Positions 32,971-43,500 of a stretch of 64,000 nucleotides of DNA are shown in pieces. A model generated the notes under the pieces. That model was not told the DNA's origin. It saw only the letters and a program-made list of their open reading frames with translations, and did not search any database. Positions within the stretch are counted from its first letter, which is position 1, and each line of letters opens with the position of its first letter. A program made the position numbers and the translations under genes. The DNA is taken from contig JAJUBI010000004.1 of assembly GCA_022419385.1 (NCBI GenBank), forward strand, positions 4,321,286 through 4,385,285. The letters run 5' to 3'. The DNA is from Paraconiothyrium sp. Pb-2020 (Eukaryota; Ascomycota; Dothideomycetes; Pleosporales; Didymosphaeriaceae).

Positions 32971-34769
32971 ATGGCGTCGGTGCAGCCCTCCAAAGCGGAC
33001 GACCTGTCAACCACGCAAGATCGCACTTTCCATGACGCTATCCTAGGCGCGCTTGCCATTGGGAACGGAAAGCGAAAGGTGGAACAGTTAACCGACGCGC
33101 TGATGTCGTGGCAAGGAGCCAGCGAGTCCAGCCAGAAGCCGCAATTGCTTGTTCACGTCCTGAAGCATTCCTACGATCTCGAGCCGTTCGAGTCACGATC
33201 GCTCAAGGAGTCAGATCACAGCGACTTCATGGCTTTGAAGAAAGTTTGCAGTGCCCTAGAATTTACTCTCTACATCGCGCCTATTAAGAGGAAGATTGTA
33301 GGTGCCGTATGGGTGGACCGCTCCCGTGCGCGTGCATTCAGTCGTAGCAGGCCAGACTTCAAGAACACCAATGCAGCTTTCGTAACAGGCGTTCATGTTG
33401 ATGGTTTGACGTTGGGTGGTTGCAGCGAAGTGATTGTAGGTGGTGCACAGGAGCAACCCGAAGGAGTGGTGGTGAGGGATAGGGAGATTGTTCAGAAGGA
33501 TGTGTGGAAGGAGCGCACTCCAGAGGTTCAGGTGGAAGAGACACCTAATGATAGCATGGAGGCAGAGGAGTTTGAATTGTTGCATCGGTGGGTTCTACCA
33601 GGAGTTGGAACGCCATGCCACGGCGAAGCTGATCGATTGTGAACAGATATTCTGGCTCGGCCCTAGTACTCGTGCCGCCTCATGGTACTACAGCATTCGC
33701 CGTTCGACGCTGCTTCCTAGTACCATCGGACGTAGTCGAGTTAGGATGTTGTGAACAAGAGAGGTTCAAACTCGATTCAAAGGCCTTGATTCAGCTTCTT
33801 GACGAGCATTCCAATAACGCGCGAGAGGATCCCACAAGCGCAACTGCGTACCGAAGTCCAAGTCAAATCTGCAACCTCGTGCTTGACTACCACAGCGAAG
33901 GCCCGGAAAAACTGGATATCGCCTACAACGAAGGATGCAGGTTTCCAGCTGCTCCAGAAGAAGTACTTGATAAAGTGACAGCACTGGCGGCTGAGTTCAC
34001 ATGGGCAAGTACCTTTGAGAGAGCTGGCAAGATGCTTGTCAAATCTAACAGCACGGGTCGTCTCACTTGCAAGTGTTTCGGTCGTTTGATGTCCGAGGCG
34101 CCCGGTTCTGATGTTCTCGACATGGCATCCAAATTCGTCTTCGCACAGTCTTCACTTAGAGCAAAATTCCAGGCTTGCGACGCGATCAAAGCCTCCTACG
34201 ATGAAATTGAGGAGCGCCATCAGGCTACCGGGACCTCTTCCTCGTCCGGTGATGTGTCTGAATGGAGGGTCTCTCACATCCGTCAGAATCTGAGCGAATT
34301 CAACCCTGGCGCAATTCGCTGGGACAATGGCGCTGACATTATCGTCAAGTATGGTCGCGAGTTGAGTGACAATGACTTCCTCAGTAGGATGCTGGGATCA
34401 ATCGGAGCTGCATCTGGCCAATTCAAGGTCTGGGAAGTGTTGAAGGATATCGCCGAGCTTCCATTCGAGCCAATCGAGCTGGCAGGCTACTTCGACACTG
34501 TGTTGGAAGCAGCCGCGGGATCTACCCAGAAGCCCGACGACCACACTGCCTTTGTGGTAAAGGGACTTTTGGGCTTCTTCAAGAAAGCACCGAGTGACGC
34601 AATCACGTCCTACTGCATCAAGGCTTTAGAGGCTCATCCAAACTTAGACAAAGAGGTGGAGCTAAAGACGACCTTGGCATCGTTGAAGAAGAGGAAGGCT
34701 TCTGAGGATGCGGAAGTGCCACAGAAGATGGCGAAGCAGGAAGGGGAGTCTGCGAGGAAGTCTCAGTAG
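32971..34769 (+). CDS. Conserved fungal protein of unknown function, 579 aa
   Basis: Two frames join through a 59-base intron (33588-33646): exon 32971-33587 ends in LLHR and exon 33647-34769 continues YSGSALVLVPPHGTTAFAV, with phase kept. I do not recognise the family. The N-terminal 80 residues are helical, and the middle has hydrophobic strands (TLYIAPIKRKIVGAVW, LVLVPPHGTTAFAVRR). The C-terminal half is largely helical with acidic surface (WEVLKDIAELPFEPIELAGYF). It ends in a basic stretch (LKKRKASEDAEVPQKMAK) that could be a nuclear localisation signal. There is no signal peptide or membrane segment. Position inside a block of core genes and clean codon structure argue for a real, conserved gene. 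A role near chromatin or RNA is only a guess from the tail. Confidence 0.72.
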
Positions 34770-35453
34770 ATGAAGATGGCGGATCTGGCGAAGGTGATGG
34801 ATCACTGAGTGATCAGACCATGCAATGACGGGCTTTCGCTTATGGTAAATGGTAGCCACGCTGCAAGGCAATATTTTATCTTGATATCTCAGCTATCATA
34901 AACTGCTGCGCTCTGGTGGCACCTTAGTCGGTTCATGTATTGCGTTGTGTTGTGGCTCGCACGAGCACACGAAATCTTCTCAAGTCCGACTTCTCCAAGA
35001 CTTTTTCGAGAGCCCGGCAAAATGCCCCAAGCATCAAAATAAGAGCGATCTGACATACTTCTGGCATGTGAACAATCAGCGTGCGGGCGCCCGCGGTGTC
35101 CGACCCCGGCCGAAAAAGTCGTCTAGTCGTCCAATGATCTCTCAGAGTCTCCAAGAACCCCTTTAGGGGTCGTGTACAGCTCGAGCAGGGCTTACTCGAC
35201 ACAACCGGGCAAATCAGTGTAGTTGCGGTGCCCGCGCTGTCCGGTGTGAAGGAGAACAATCCTAATAGCTAACATCGCTATCGGATTTATCGGGCCTTCC
35301 CAATTGTAGATATATACACAACATGGCCATGAACACAATGACTTTTAGTTCCATGCAATTTCCCGCCAGACTCGACGTCGACCCTCCAAGTCCCGCAGCC
35401 AATCATCGATCGCTTTCACGTCCTTGGCACACTCGCTCCTTTCCTAGCCCAAA
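34770..35453. other. Intergenic region
   Basis: 684 bases between two genes on the same strand. It holds a GC-rich stretch near 35085-35120, short overlapping frames on both strands, and the promoter of the ceramide synthase gene. No gene is supported. Confidence 0.5.
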
Positions 35454-37074
35454 ATGCTTACCTCCGCTCCGGCCGCTCGTAGAGGCACGCATTCTCCTCT
35501 CCCACCTGGATTTGCGCGCATCAAGATGGCTGCCGGCGACGTCGAACCTTTCCCACCGCTGCAGACGAACCTGTCGAAGAAGGAGAAGCGATTGGGCAAG
35601 AGCGGGAGCGTGCGGCGGCGGAAGAGCAGCGGACTGGGCGCTGAGCTGCCGGGAGACACAAATGTGCCTGCGTTTGCGACGCTAGGGAGTCCGCCCGCGA
35701 CTCCGACAGAGCCGACTGTATGTGTAGCTATCTCTATGATGCAATTGGAGTGCTGACCATGCATAGCGCGAGAAATCTGGCCGCCGTTCGAAGCGTCGCT
35801 CTGTGCGGCGCGCCCTCTCCAAATACAGACGTATTTGCATGCGACACACCTGGGTTGGGCCCCTTACACTGGCCTTGATCCTCATATCGCTCTACCTCAT
35901 CAATCCGTCGCCCAAAAACCCTCTCTCCGCCGCCCTCTTCCTCTCCTACCCACTCCCGCGGGAACCGGGCTCAGACCCCTCCACACCCATCCAGTATGGC
36001 AAAGGCGCACGCGACTTCGCCTTCGTGGCCTTCTATACCATCGTTTTCTCTTTTACGCGCGAATTCCTTATGCAACGCTTCATCCGGCCACTTGCGATCC
36101 GCTGGGGTATCAAGTCTCGCGCCAAGCAGGCCAGGTTTATGGAGCAATTCTACACAGCCATGTACTTTGCGGTTTACGGGCCTTTCGGACTGTATGTGAT
36201 GAGCCGGACACCCGTGTGGTATTTTAACACAACTGCCATGTACGAGGGATTCCCGCACAAGACGCACGAGGGCATCTTCAAGGCGTACTACCTGCTCCAG
36301 GCGAGTTACTGGGCGCAGCAAATGATTGTGTTGCTACTAGGATTGGAGAAACCCCGCAAGGATTTCAAGGAATTTGTTGCGCACCATATTATCACCCTCA
36401 CCTTGATCTGGTGCAGTTATCGGTTCCATTTTACATACATGGGTCTGGCCATTTACATTACCATGGATATCTCCGACTTCTTTCTTGCCGTAAGCCCCAC
36501 ACCCAACCCCGCGGTTCGTGTGTTTACTGACAGATTACAGACGTCAAAAGTCCTCAACTACCTCGACTCTCCCATCACCGGTCCCTACTTCTTCGTTTTC
36601 ATGTGCGTATGGGGTTACTTACGCCACTACGTCAACCTGCGCGTCCTCTACTCCATCTTCACCGAGTTCAAGACTGTCGGTCCTTACGAACTCAACTGGG
36701 AAACGCAGCAATACAAGTGCTGGATCTCGCAGATCATTACATTTGGCCTGCTCGCTGCTCTGCAGGCGGTCAATTTGTTTTGGTGGTTCCTCATCTGCCG
36801 GATTGCGTACCGCTTCATTCGATACAGCACAGCCGACGACGACAGGAGCGAATACGAGGAGAGCGATACGGAAGAGGCAGGCGAGAAGAAGAGTACGAAG
36901 AAGACTCCTAATGGAAAGGCCAATGGAAAGACCAATGGCAACGAAGTCTCGAACGGCACGCCCAAGGTTTTCCTAAACGGGGAGGAAATCTCGACGCCTG
37001 ATAAGCCTACTAGCGCGAGTGACTCCGGAAGTATTGGGTCGAGAGTGCGCGACAGGAAGAAGAATCAAAGCTAA
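35454..37074 (+). CDS. Ceramide synthase, LAG1/LAC1 family
   Basis: Three exons, 35454-35717, 35767-36489 and 36541-37074, give 506 aa. It makes ceramide from a sphingoid base and fatty acyl-CoA in the ER membrane. The TLC domain contains the Lag1 motif: DFKEFVAHHIITLTLIWCSY, with the paired catalytic histidines, then FHFTYMGLAIYITMDISDFFLA. About six membrane segments are visible, from GPLTLALILISLYLI to QAVNLFWWFLICRIAYRF. The second intron (36490-36540) is 51 bases, a multiple of three without a stop, so it reads as extra coding sequence. It is called an intron because it begins GTAAGC, ends TTACAG, and interrupts the motif DFFLA-TSKVLNYL. The N-terminal 90 residues are basic and Ser-rich. 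The C-terminus is acidic, then Lys/Asn-rich. Confidence 0.92.
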
Positions 37075-37687
37075 ATCTTGGAGATTCTTGAGATGACACA
37101 GCGATGAGGCCATGTGGGATGTTGTATTTTGCATACGGAGACCCGGTGTTTGGGACCGTTTATAGATGCTGTAAGCTTAGCTGTTCGCTTTCTTTTCTTA
37201 TGCGCTCGCTCCCGCTGTTCTGGGAGATGAAGTTTTGCATCACGGTTCACTCGCTTTGAGAAAAGGACATTTATGCATAGGTTACCGTGGAAATTTCCGA
37301 AACTTCTGGTTTTACCAACTTCGATTTTATAGGCCGGTATTTGGGTACGTAAATATTAATGACACGTCAAACTTGTAAAATCCGCATTACATACCAGCAC
37401 TGCATCCTCCGAGACCAGCTCAAGTCTAACCGTTCCTATTCACTAAGAGACCCCGATCAATGCTCACAAGGTGTCGTCATGATCGAAGAATTTCCTACAA
37501 TGCGACAAGCATGTGAGACACTACGAGTGAGACTATGCGAGAAAAGACGATAGGATTGCAGAACGAGCAACATGCGCCACCAGATCTCCTGGCTCAGAGC
37601 TCTCGCATGCTAATTAAGAAACTATTCGATTACATATTAGAGAGTAGTGAAGCGCGTCTTGCCCTGTATGTAGAAAGCCTCCAATGG
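37075..37687. other. Intergenic region between converging genes
   Basis: 613 bases of 3' flank for the ceramide synthase and metalloprotease genes. Small frames here have no support. Confidence 0.5.
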
Positions 37688-39074
37688 CTACTGGTCCCAG
37701 TCTCGGCCCAATGGCAGGCTTGCATCCTTATGAAGTACGATTTTTGAGTTTGCCGCATCCCAATCCGACCTCCACTGCTTCGTTCGTAGTATGTATAGCC
37801 CGAGTGCGTAGGCGTAGCTATCACTGTTTGTGATCGCGTACATGACGTTATTTTGCAACTTCTGCGACAACATTTGCTGGTCCGTGCTACGATAGTAGCC
37901 GTTCACATCACCTACGATGCCGTGGGCGTCTAGGGCCTTGGCGAAGTATATGGGTTGGCCGTTGATTGTGAACGTCTGAGTACCAATTACCGGTACATGA
38001 GTCAGCTGTATCTGTTATTAGTACATGTAGATTTCGTATGCTCGGGTTTCATTTTTCACCTCATGCGTGAGCGTGTGGCTTGCCAACGAGTTCAGGATCC
38101 GAACGTCCCAACCTTCCAATTCCTTGTCGGCAAGGTCGCGGTAGGTGAAGGGCTTTCCGGGTCCAGTCCATGAATGAGTGCAGAACTAGAGGCAGTGAGT
38201 ATACGAACACGGCTAGGGGCAGGATTGTCGCTTACGTCGATAGTTGCACGCGCCGGGTTGTGATCACTTTCCTGCCCCGTCACTTGTTCGAAAAGGGACT
38301 CTATTTGTTAGGAGTAAATCGTCAGTTCGCGTTCAGTAGTCTGCGTTGTCACAGTGAGAAGCCAATCCACCCGGTCACTTACTATGAAGAGTCAGCGCAA
38401 ATGCATCACTTACTGGATCAGTAGGATTTGAAATAGTATGCTCACCCAATTTGGTTATTGTTCACAGCTACAGGGTCATTATTGTTGTACATGCAGGTAC
38501 CAACAATACGATAAACCGCATCATTCTCTGGATCGTAAAAGCGGACAGCATTACGGCCTTCCTCGGTAGTTGGGAACGGGATTTGTGCTCCAGTGTCACT
38601 GACAGCGTAGATCCGTTGCTGATTGTCTATGCTAATCAATCACGTGAAAATATGATGTCCACGGGTGTGAAGCATACTTACTACAGTAGATGCGCACCTC
38701 GGTGGCTTTACGGTTGTTTGTATTCTCTATGAGCTGAGACATAATGCGATATTTGTCTAAGGAACCGTTAGAACGCACTCAGTGAGTGGATGCCAGGATA
38801 GCTTACTGATGACTTTTTGCAACAGGACATCGCCCGTTGTGATGCCGAAGTTCCACTTAAGAATATCGTCCAGACCATTGTCACCTCGCTCAAGTGCGTC
38901 CGCAAAGTTTCCAGCGTGGTAACGGACTTCAAGGATTGACGATGCTATGGAATCACCACCCCCTTCTGGCACGCGTGCACGGCATGACGCATCTAGCCAA
39001 TACGAGTACTGCTGCCCAGTAACGAGCCGTAAAACAGACAATGCCAGAAGGCCAGTCTTGAGGAAAGAAAACAT
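37688..39074 (-). CDS. Secreted HEXXH zinc metalloprotease-like protein (one possible single-base frameshift)
   Basis: Exons by splice signals are 39074-38807, 38756-38682, 38626-38383, 38300-38236, 38185-38060 and 38005-37688. The product starts with a signal peptide (MFSFLKTGLLALSVLRLVTG). The zinc motif HELTH is split by an intron: exon 5 ends THE and exon 6 starts LTHVPVIGTQTF. Downstream lies FAKALDAHGIVGDVNGYY and then NSDSYAYALGLYIL, the Asp and Tyr pattern seen after HEXXH in the lysine-specific/deuterolysin-like metalloendopeptidase group. The protein is Asn-rich (CMYNNNDPVAVNNNQ). All junctions keep phase except that the third exon is 244 bases long, one more than a multiple of three. 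Its front part ends in NNNQIG then a stop, while its back part reads EHTISNPTDPVSDAF in the next frame. Either one base is inserted near 38445 or the exon is read differently. It is divergent from the SGNH/FG-GAP gene. Confidence 0.68.
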
Positions 39075-40580
39075 CTGGGATCAAATGAGTGGAATAGCTG
39101 AATAGCTGTGTGGGAAAGTTGCGACAAACTTGCTGGTCAATTACCAGCATATATTAGAAAGTTCCCCAAGATTTCATGGTTGGTATGTCCAGTTTTATGC
39201 CACCGGCCATAGCTCCAAGAAGGATTATGGGCTAAAGCTCGTTTACGAAAATTCGCAAGGCCACGGGGTCGTTCTCCTGGCACCATCTCCCAGGAAATGA
39301 AAGGAGTGCGTCCCGTAATGCAGGTACGGCTTAGTTCAGAGATCCTTAAGGCTACCTCCGGATCTTGGGAATGAGTCGAGTGTATGTCGGGTGAGATGGC
39401 GAGCGCTGCCGCGTCAAGGCAGATAAGACCGCATCCTAGCATGTCAGGTACCAATCGAGGAATCTAGATCATAAATGGCCCCATTGCTTTGACGATAATC
39501 GATCTAATTGGTATGTATTTCACACGTCTGGCCTTGCGGTCAAATTTAGCAATCGATATGGCTCATTAGGGTTAGCCACGGTCCCTGTTCAGGCGACTAG
39601 TTGCTGCATGCGCAGCTCGCCTAGAGGAATATAAGATATCAGCCCTATGCGATAGAGCTTAGGTGCCTACGATTAGATCCATAGCGTCGGGTATAAGGCT
39701 GGACTTGGTACGCAACCCGGCAACCAAGTCGGCTCCTCCAATTCGTTTGTTCTCGGCCCCCAGAGAGAGAGATTTGACTGACAGTCTAAACTTGCATTTC
39801 CATAGTGTACTGTCGGCAGGTAGCGAGCTTGCTCCGTAGGAAAAGGCCCAACGGGGGCCGAAGCGCAACCTCGTATATTACCGAATTAGAGACGCCTTCA
39901 TACCTACTGAGATGTCCAGCGAGCGGAACAATTGCAACCCATGTGATTCCCCGAAATATCCTATCTTCACATTAGCAAAGATGCCCAATACCTTCGAGAG
40001 ATATGCTTTTTCGCGACCATGTTGGAGGGAAGCTCTGCATAGACTTTTGGGGGGCTTCATCCACTAAAATTGTTTCTGTACTTACGGCAAGATCAAGCGA
40101 GACTAACGTATCGCTTACAGCAGGACTATGCGAGTCTACCGCAACACTTACGGCAAGACTATGCGAGTCTAACGACTTATGCCATTACTTCCATCCCGAC
40201 AATCAGGCGGTGATTTCCATCGAGTCATTGGGAGTATTCGGTAGCAGCGGCTGTTGTACAGTCTGACTTTAGGATCATGCGCAAGTACGACCAGATCTCG
40301 ACCTGAACTAACACCTTTCCAGCATTAGTGCGCTCCACTTGTGCACGATTATACGGTACCTAGCATGTCTACGACCCATGTCCTACGCCTCCTGCCGGAA
40401 GATGACCCTTTGGGAGCATGGCGAGGATTTCACGACGGGTCGACTACTGGACCACCATCAGCTATAATATAACGTAGGTATCTGGGTAGCGAGACGGAAG
40501 ACACGCTCTCGATTACTTTTTTACTCCAGTGCTAGTCCATCCACCAGTCGAGCTGCTGCCTCAGCTCCCATTCGCTCTCT
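39075..40580. promoter_or_regulatory. Divergent intergenic region between metalloprotease and SGNH/FG-GAP genes
   Basis: 1.5 kb that must contain both promoters. It includes a 33-base minisatellite (listed separately). The frame at 40003-40266 spanning that repeat encodes an 11-residue repeat but has no family resemblance and no clear start context. No other gene is supported. Confidence 0.5.
40081..40179. repeat. 33-base minisatellite, three copies
   Basis: CTTACGGCAAG/CTTACAGCAGG units begin at 40081, 40114 and 40147, exactly 33 bases apart. The second and third share ACTATGCGAGTCTA. The frame at 40003-40266 translates them as an 11-residue repeat (LTARSSETNV, LTAGLCESTA, LTARLCESND). It lies within the divergent promoter region. 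Confidence 0.85.
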
Positions 40581-43500
40581 ATGCGTCATTCTTTCTACAA
40601 GTTTCTTTTCCTTACAATAATTTATACGGCATTATCTAGCCCCATCACAAAGCGCGCCAATGAGACGTCAAATTTGAGTTTCAATTCCACAAGATCTAAT
40701 GCGCGTATTCTCGCGCAAGATGCAAAACCTCTCCTTCGTCTCATGCCTCTAGGTGCCTCTATAACATTGGGTATTGGAGACACCCCTTCTGGTAGTGAGA
40801 ATGGCTACCGTAAGCCCCTAAGAGACGAGCTTCGATATCTTGGTTATGAGGTCAACATGGTCGGTTGCTCAGCTACAGGTATGCTATAGTCCTCAACCGA
40901 TAGGATTTTTGAATACCATAGGTATCAAACGCTTGGAGACATGGTACTGACGAACCTCGGATTAGGCAATGGCTTCCTGGATAGACAACACGAGGGTCAC
41001 CCCTCACTGGTAATTCAAGAGATTCATGACACCTGGATGCCTTGCGGTATCCGGAACAAGCCCAATCTCATACTAATTAATGCTGGCACCAATGATGCTA
41101 TCCAAGGAGATGACCGCGGCGGGGCATCCTACGTTGCTGGAGCTGCGGACCGCATGAAGTCCATGGTCGACGATATCTGGTCCTCGGGGGATCCAGACGC
41201 TGTTATCATACTTTCCACGCTTCTTCCGCAAGGTGACAGCCACCACAATGACTACGTCAATACCATCAACACGGGATTACGATCACTTGTCACAAGCAAA
41301 CAAGCCGCTGGACAACACATTCAGCTCGCTGAGATGAGCCCAACGAACAACAATGGTAAGTCACGTCCAACATCAATGCATGGTTCCCTGCCTAATCATT
41401 CTACAGGCGGAGCAACATTCTACATGGAAACTGGTGACCTCGTGGATGGCATCCATCCCCGTCATGACACGTATCCGAAAATGGCGGCTATCTGGACCGC
41501 TGCCATCAATAGGGCCGCTGACAAGGGCTGGTTCAAAGACCCTGTTGACAATGGAGGCTCCAATGCAGGCGGCGTGTGTATTCCCGCACAGAGTGACTTT
41601 CGTGGACCTATTCAGACTCAGCGCGGCTCGGGTGCTGATGACGGAACTTACACTCACAGCAGTACACCATGGAGTAACTCGAATCACGAATCTTGGGTTG
41701 GAGACAACGTGAGTTATTGATGCCTGTTGATACCCAAGAGAGAGCGAGTAGACTAACATGGAACCTAGTCGATCTTGAACCAGTTCCATTATGCCCAATT
41801 GACTAATCCCGGTAATGCAGACCGTGGCGCCGAGTTGGATGAGCTGATCAGAATCCTGGATCCGGACCAACGCGGTGACGGGCTACCCTATGGTGAGTCG
41901 CTCGCACTTCCTCACCGTGGGTCTTGCTTACCTGGTCCCTCAACTCGTAGTGTCTTACAAGCAAAACACCGCTGGGACCTTTGGCGCGGAATGGATAGAA
42001 ATCGATGTCAAGACACAATGCTTGAATCGCGGTGTTCGATGGGGTGATATTAACAACGACGGTCTAGACGTAGGTTCCTTCTAGTTCCCACCCGCGTAAC
42101 TTTCAAGCAGGGTGTTCACACTACCCATAGGACTTCATCTGTCTCAACCTCCAAGGTAACATGTATGTTTCCATCAACAAAGGTGGCAATCCACCAACTT
42201 TCGACTACATTGGTCAGATCTATACGGGCATGGACTGGGCACCACAGGAACGAATTCGCCTTGGAGATATTGACGGTGAGTGAAATGCCGAGACAGATCG
42301 AGGGGATGACAGACCTGACCTCACGCATCCTGTTCCCTGAATGAATTATCAGTCACTTACTTATAGATATTAGGCGATGGACGGCTTGACTATTGTGCTA
42401 TCGATGATGTTGGTGATATCTACTGTTGGCGCAACGGTGGCTCAGGCGATGCTCCCGCATACTGGCAAGGTATGGTAGGTGGAGCGCCCACATTCGAACA
42501 CAAAGGCATGCCTGGCATTGAAGGCGTCTACCTACTCGACATCAACGGTGACTTCAAAGCGGTTCGTTCCATCAATCCCTCCCTGTTGTCTAACGGTGTT
42601 CGCTTACATCTCCTAGGATTGGGTGTATCTCTTCGAAGATGGTTCCACACGCATCTTCATCAACCAACGCGGCTCCAAGGACGATGGTGGAAAGCTCAAG
42701 CCATTTTGGATCGAGGCTACCAACGGTGCACATGGCTTCCCTGACGACCCTAACATGACCCGAGACCACGTGAAGTTTGGTAGAATCACCGGGGGAGATC
42801 CCGGACACCAAGACTATATTCATGTTGTGGAGACAAGCGCAGTTGCCAACGGCAAAACTACATGGTCGTACACATTCGACGTTTTCAAGAACACTGGTAC
42901 AGGCGGTACCAAAGTCAAGGGCGACGGGGTGCGTTACTGCGACATGTTCGGTCGAGGCCATGATGAGTAAGTACATTCAGACCGACCGATCAACATGAAG
43001 CGCTAATAGCGGTCAGTTATCTCTGGGTTTGGTCAACCGGAAGTGTCGAGCTATTCGAGAATACTCAAAACCCGCCTCTATGGAACGTCCATGGCGAGAT
43101 CATCAACGTCAACCGAGACCGTAAGAGCCTTCATTTTGGGGACTGGGATGGTGACGGTCTCTGCGATATCCTCGCCGTTGACAAACATACGGGTAATGTG
43201 GACATGTGGAAGAACACGTGGACTTCGGGACAGGCGTCGCCGACTTTCGAATACCATGCCGGGATCGTAACTGGCAGCAAATGTACAGAAGGTTGGGGTG
43301 TTGGTACTTTCGGTGCGTTTCTGCCGGATGCAAGCTGATCTTGAAGATTGCATCTGCATCTCTGTTACCATTATGGATCTACTTTGCTAACCAGATCTCT
43401 ATTCTAGATCTTGGGCTTCGGTTCGCCGACATTGACGGTGATGGCCGTGTGGACTATCTTTGCATGGAAAAGGATGGTCGAACTTATGGTTACCTCAATA

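Noticed and set aside
36490..36540. Seventeen extra residues in ceramide synthase
   Set aside because: Stop-free 51-base stretch has GTAAGC and TTACAG ends and interrupts a conserved motif, so it is an intron.
40081..40179. Regularly spaced repeats resembling a CRISPR array
   Set aside because: Copies are directly adjacent 33-base tandem units without spacers, in a fungal genome.
41373..41870. Minus-strand frame of 165 codons within the SGNH gene
   Set aside because: Crosses two well-supported introns of the plus-strand gene and has no features of its own.
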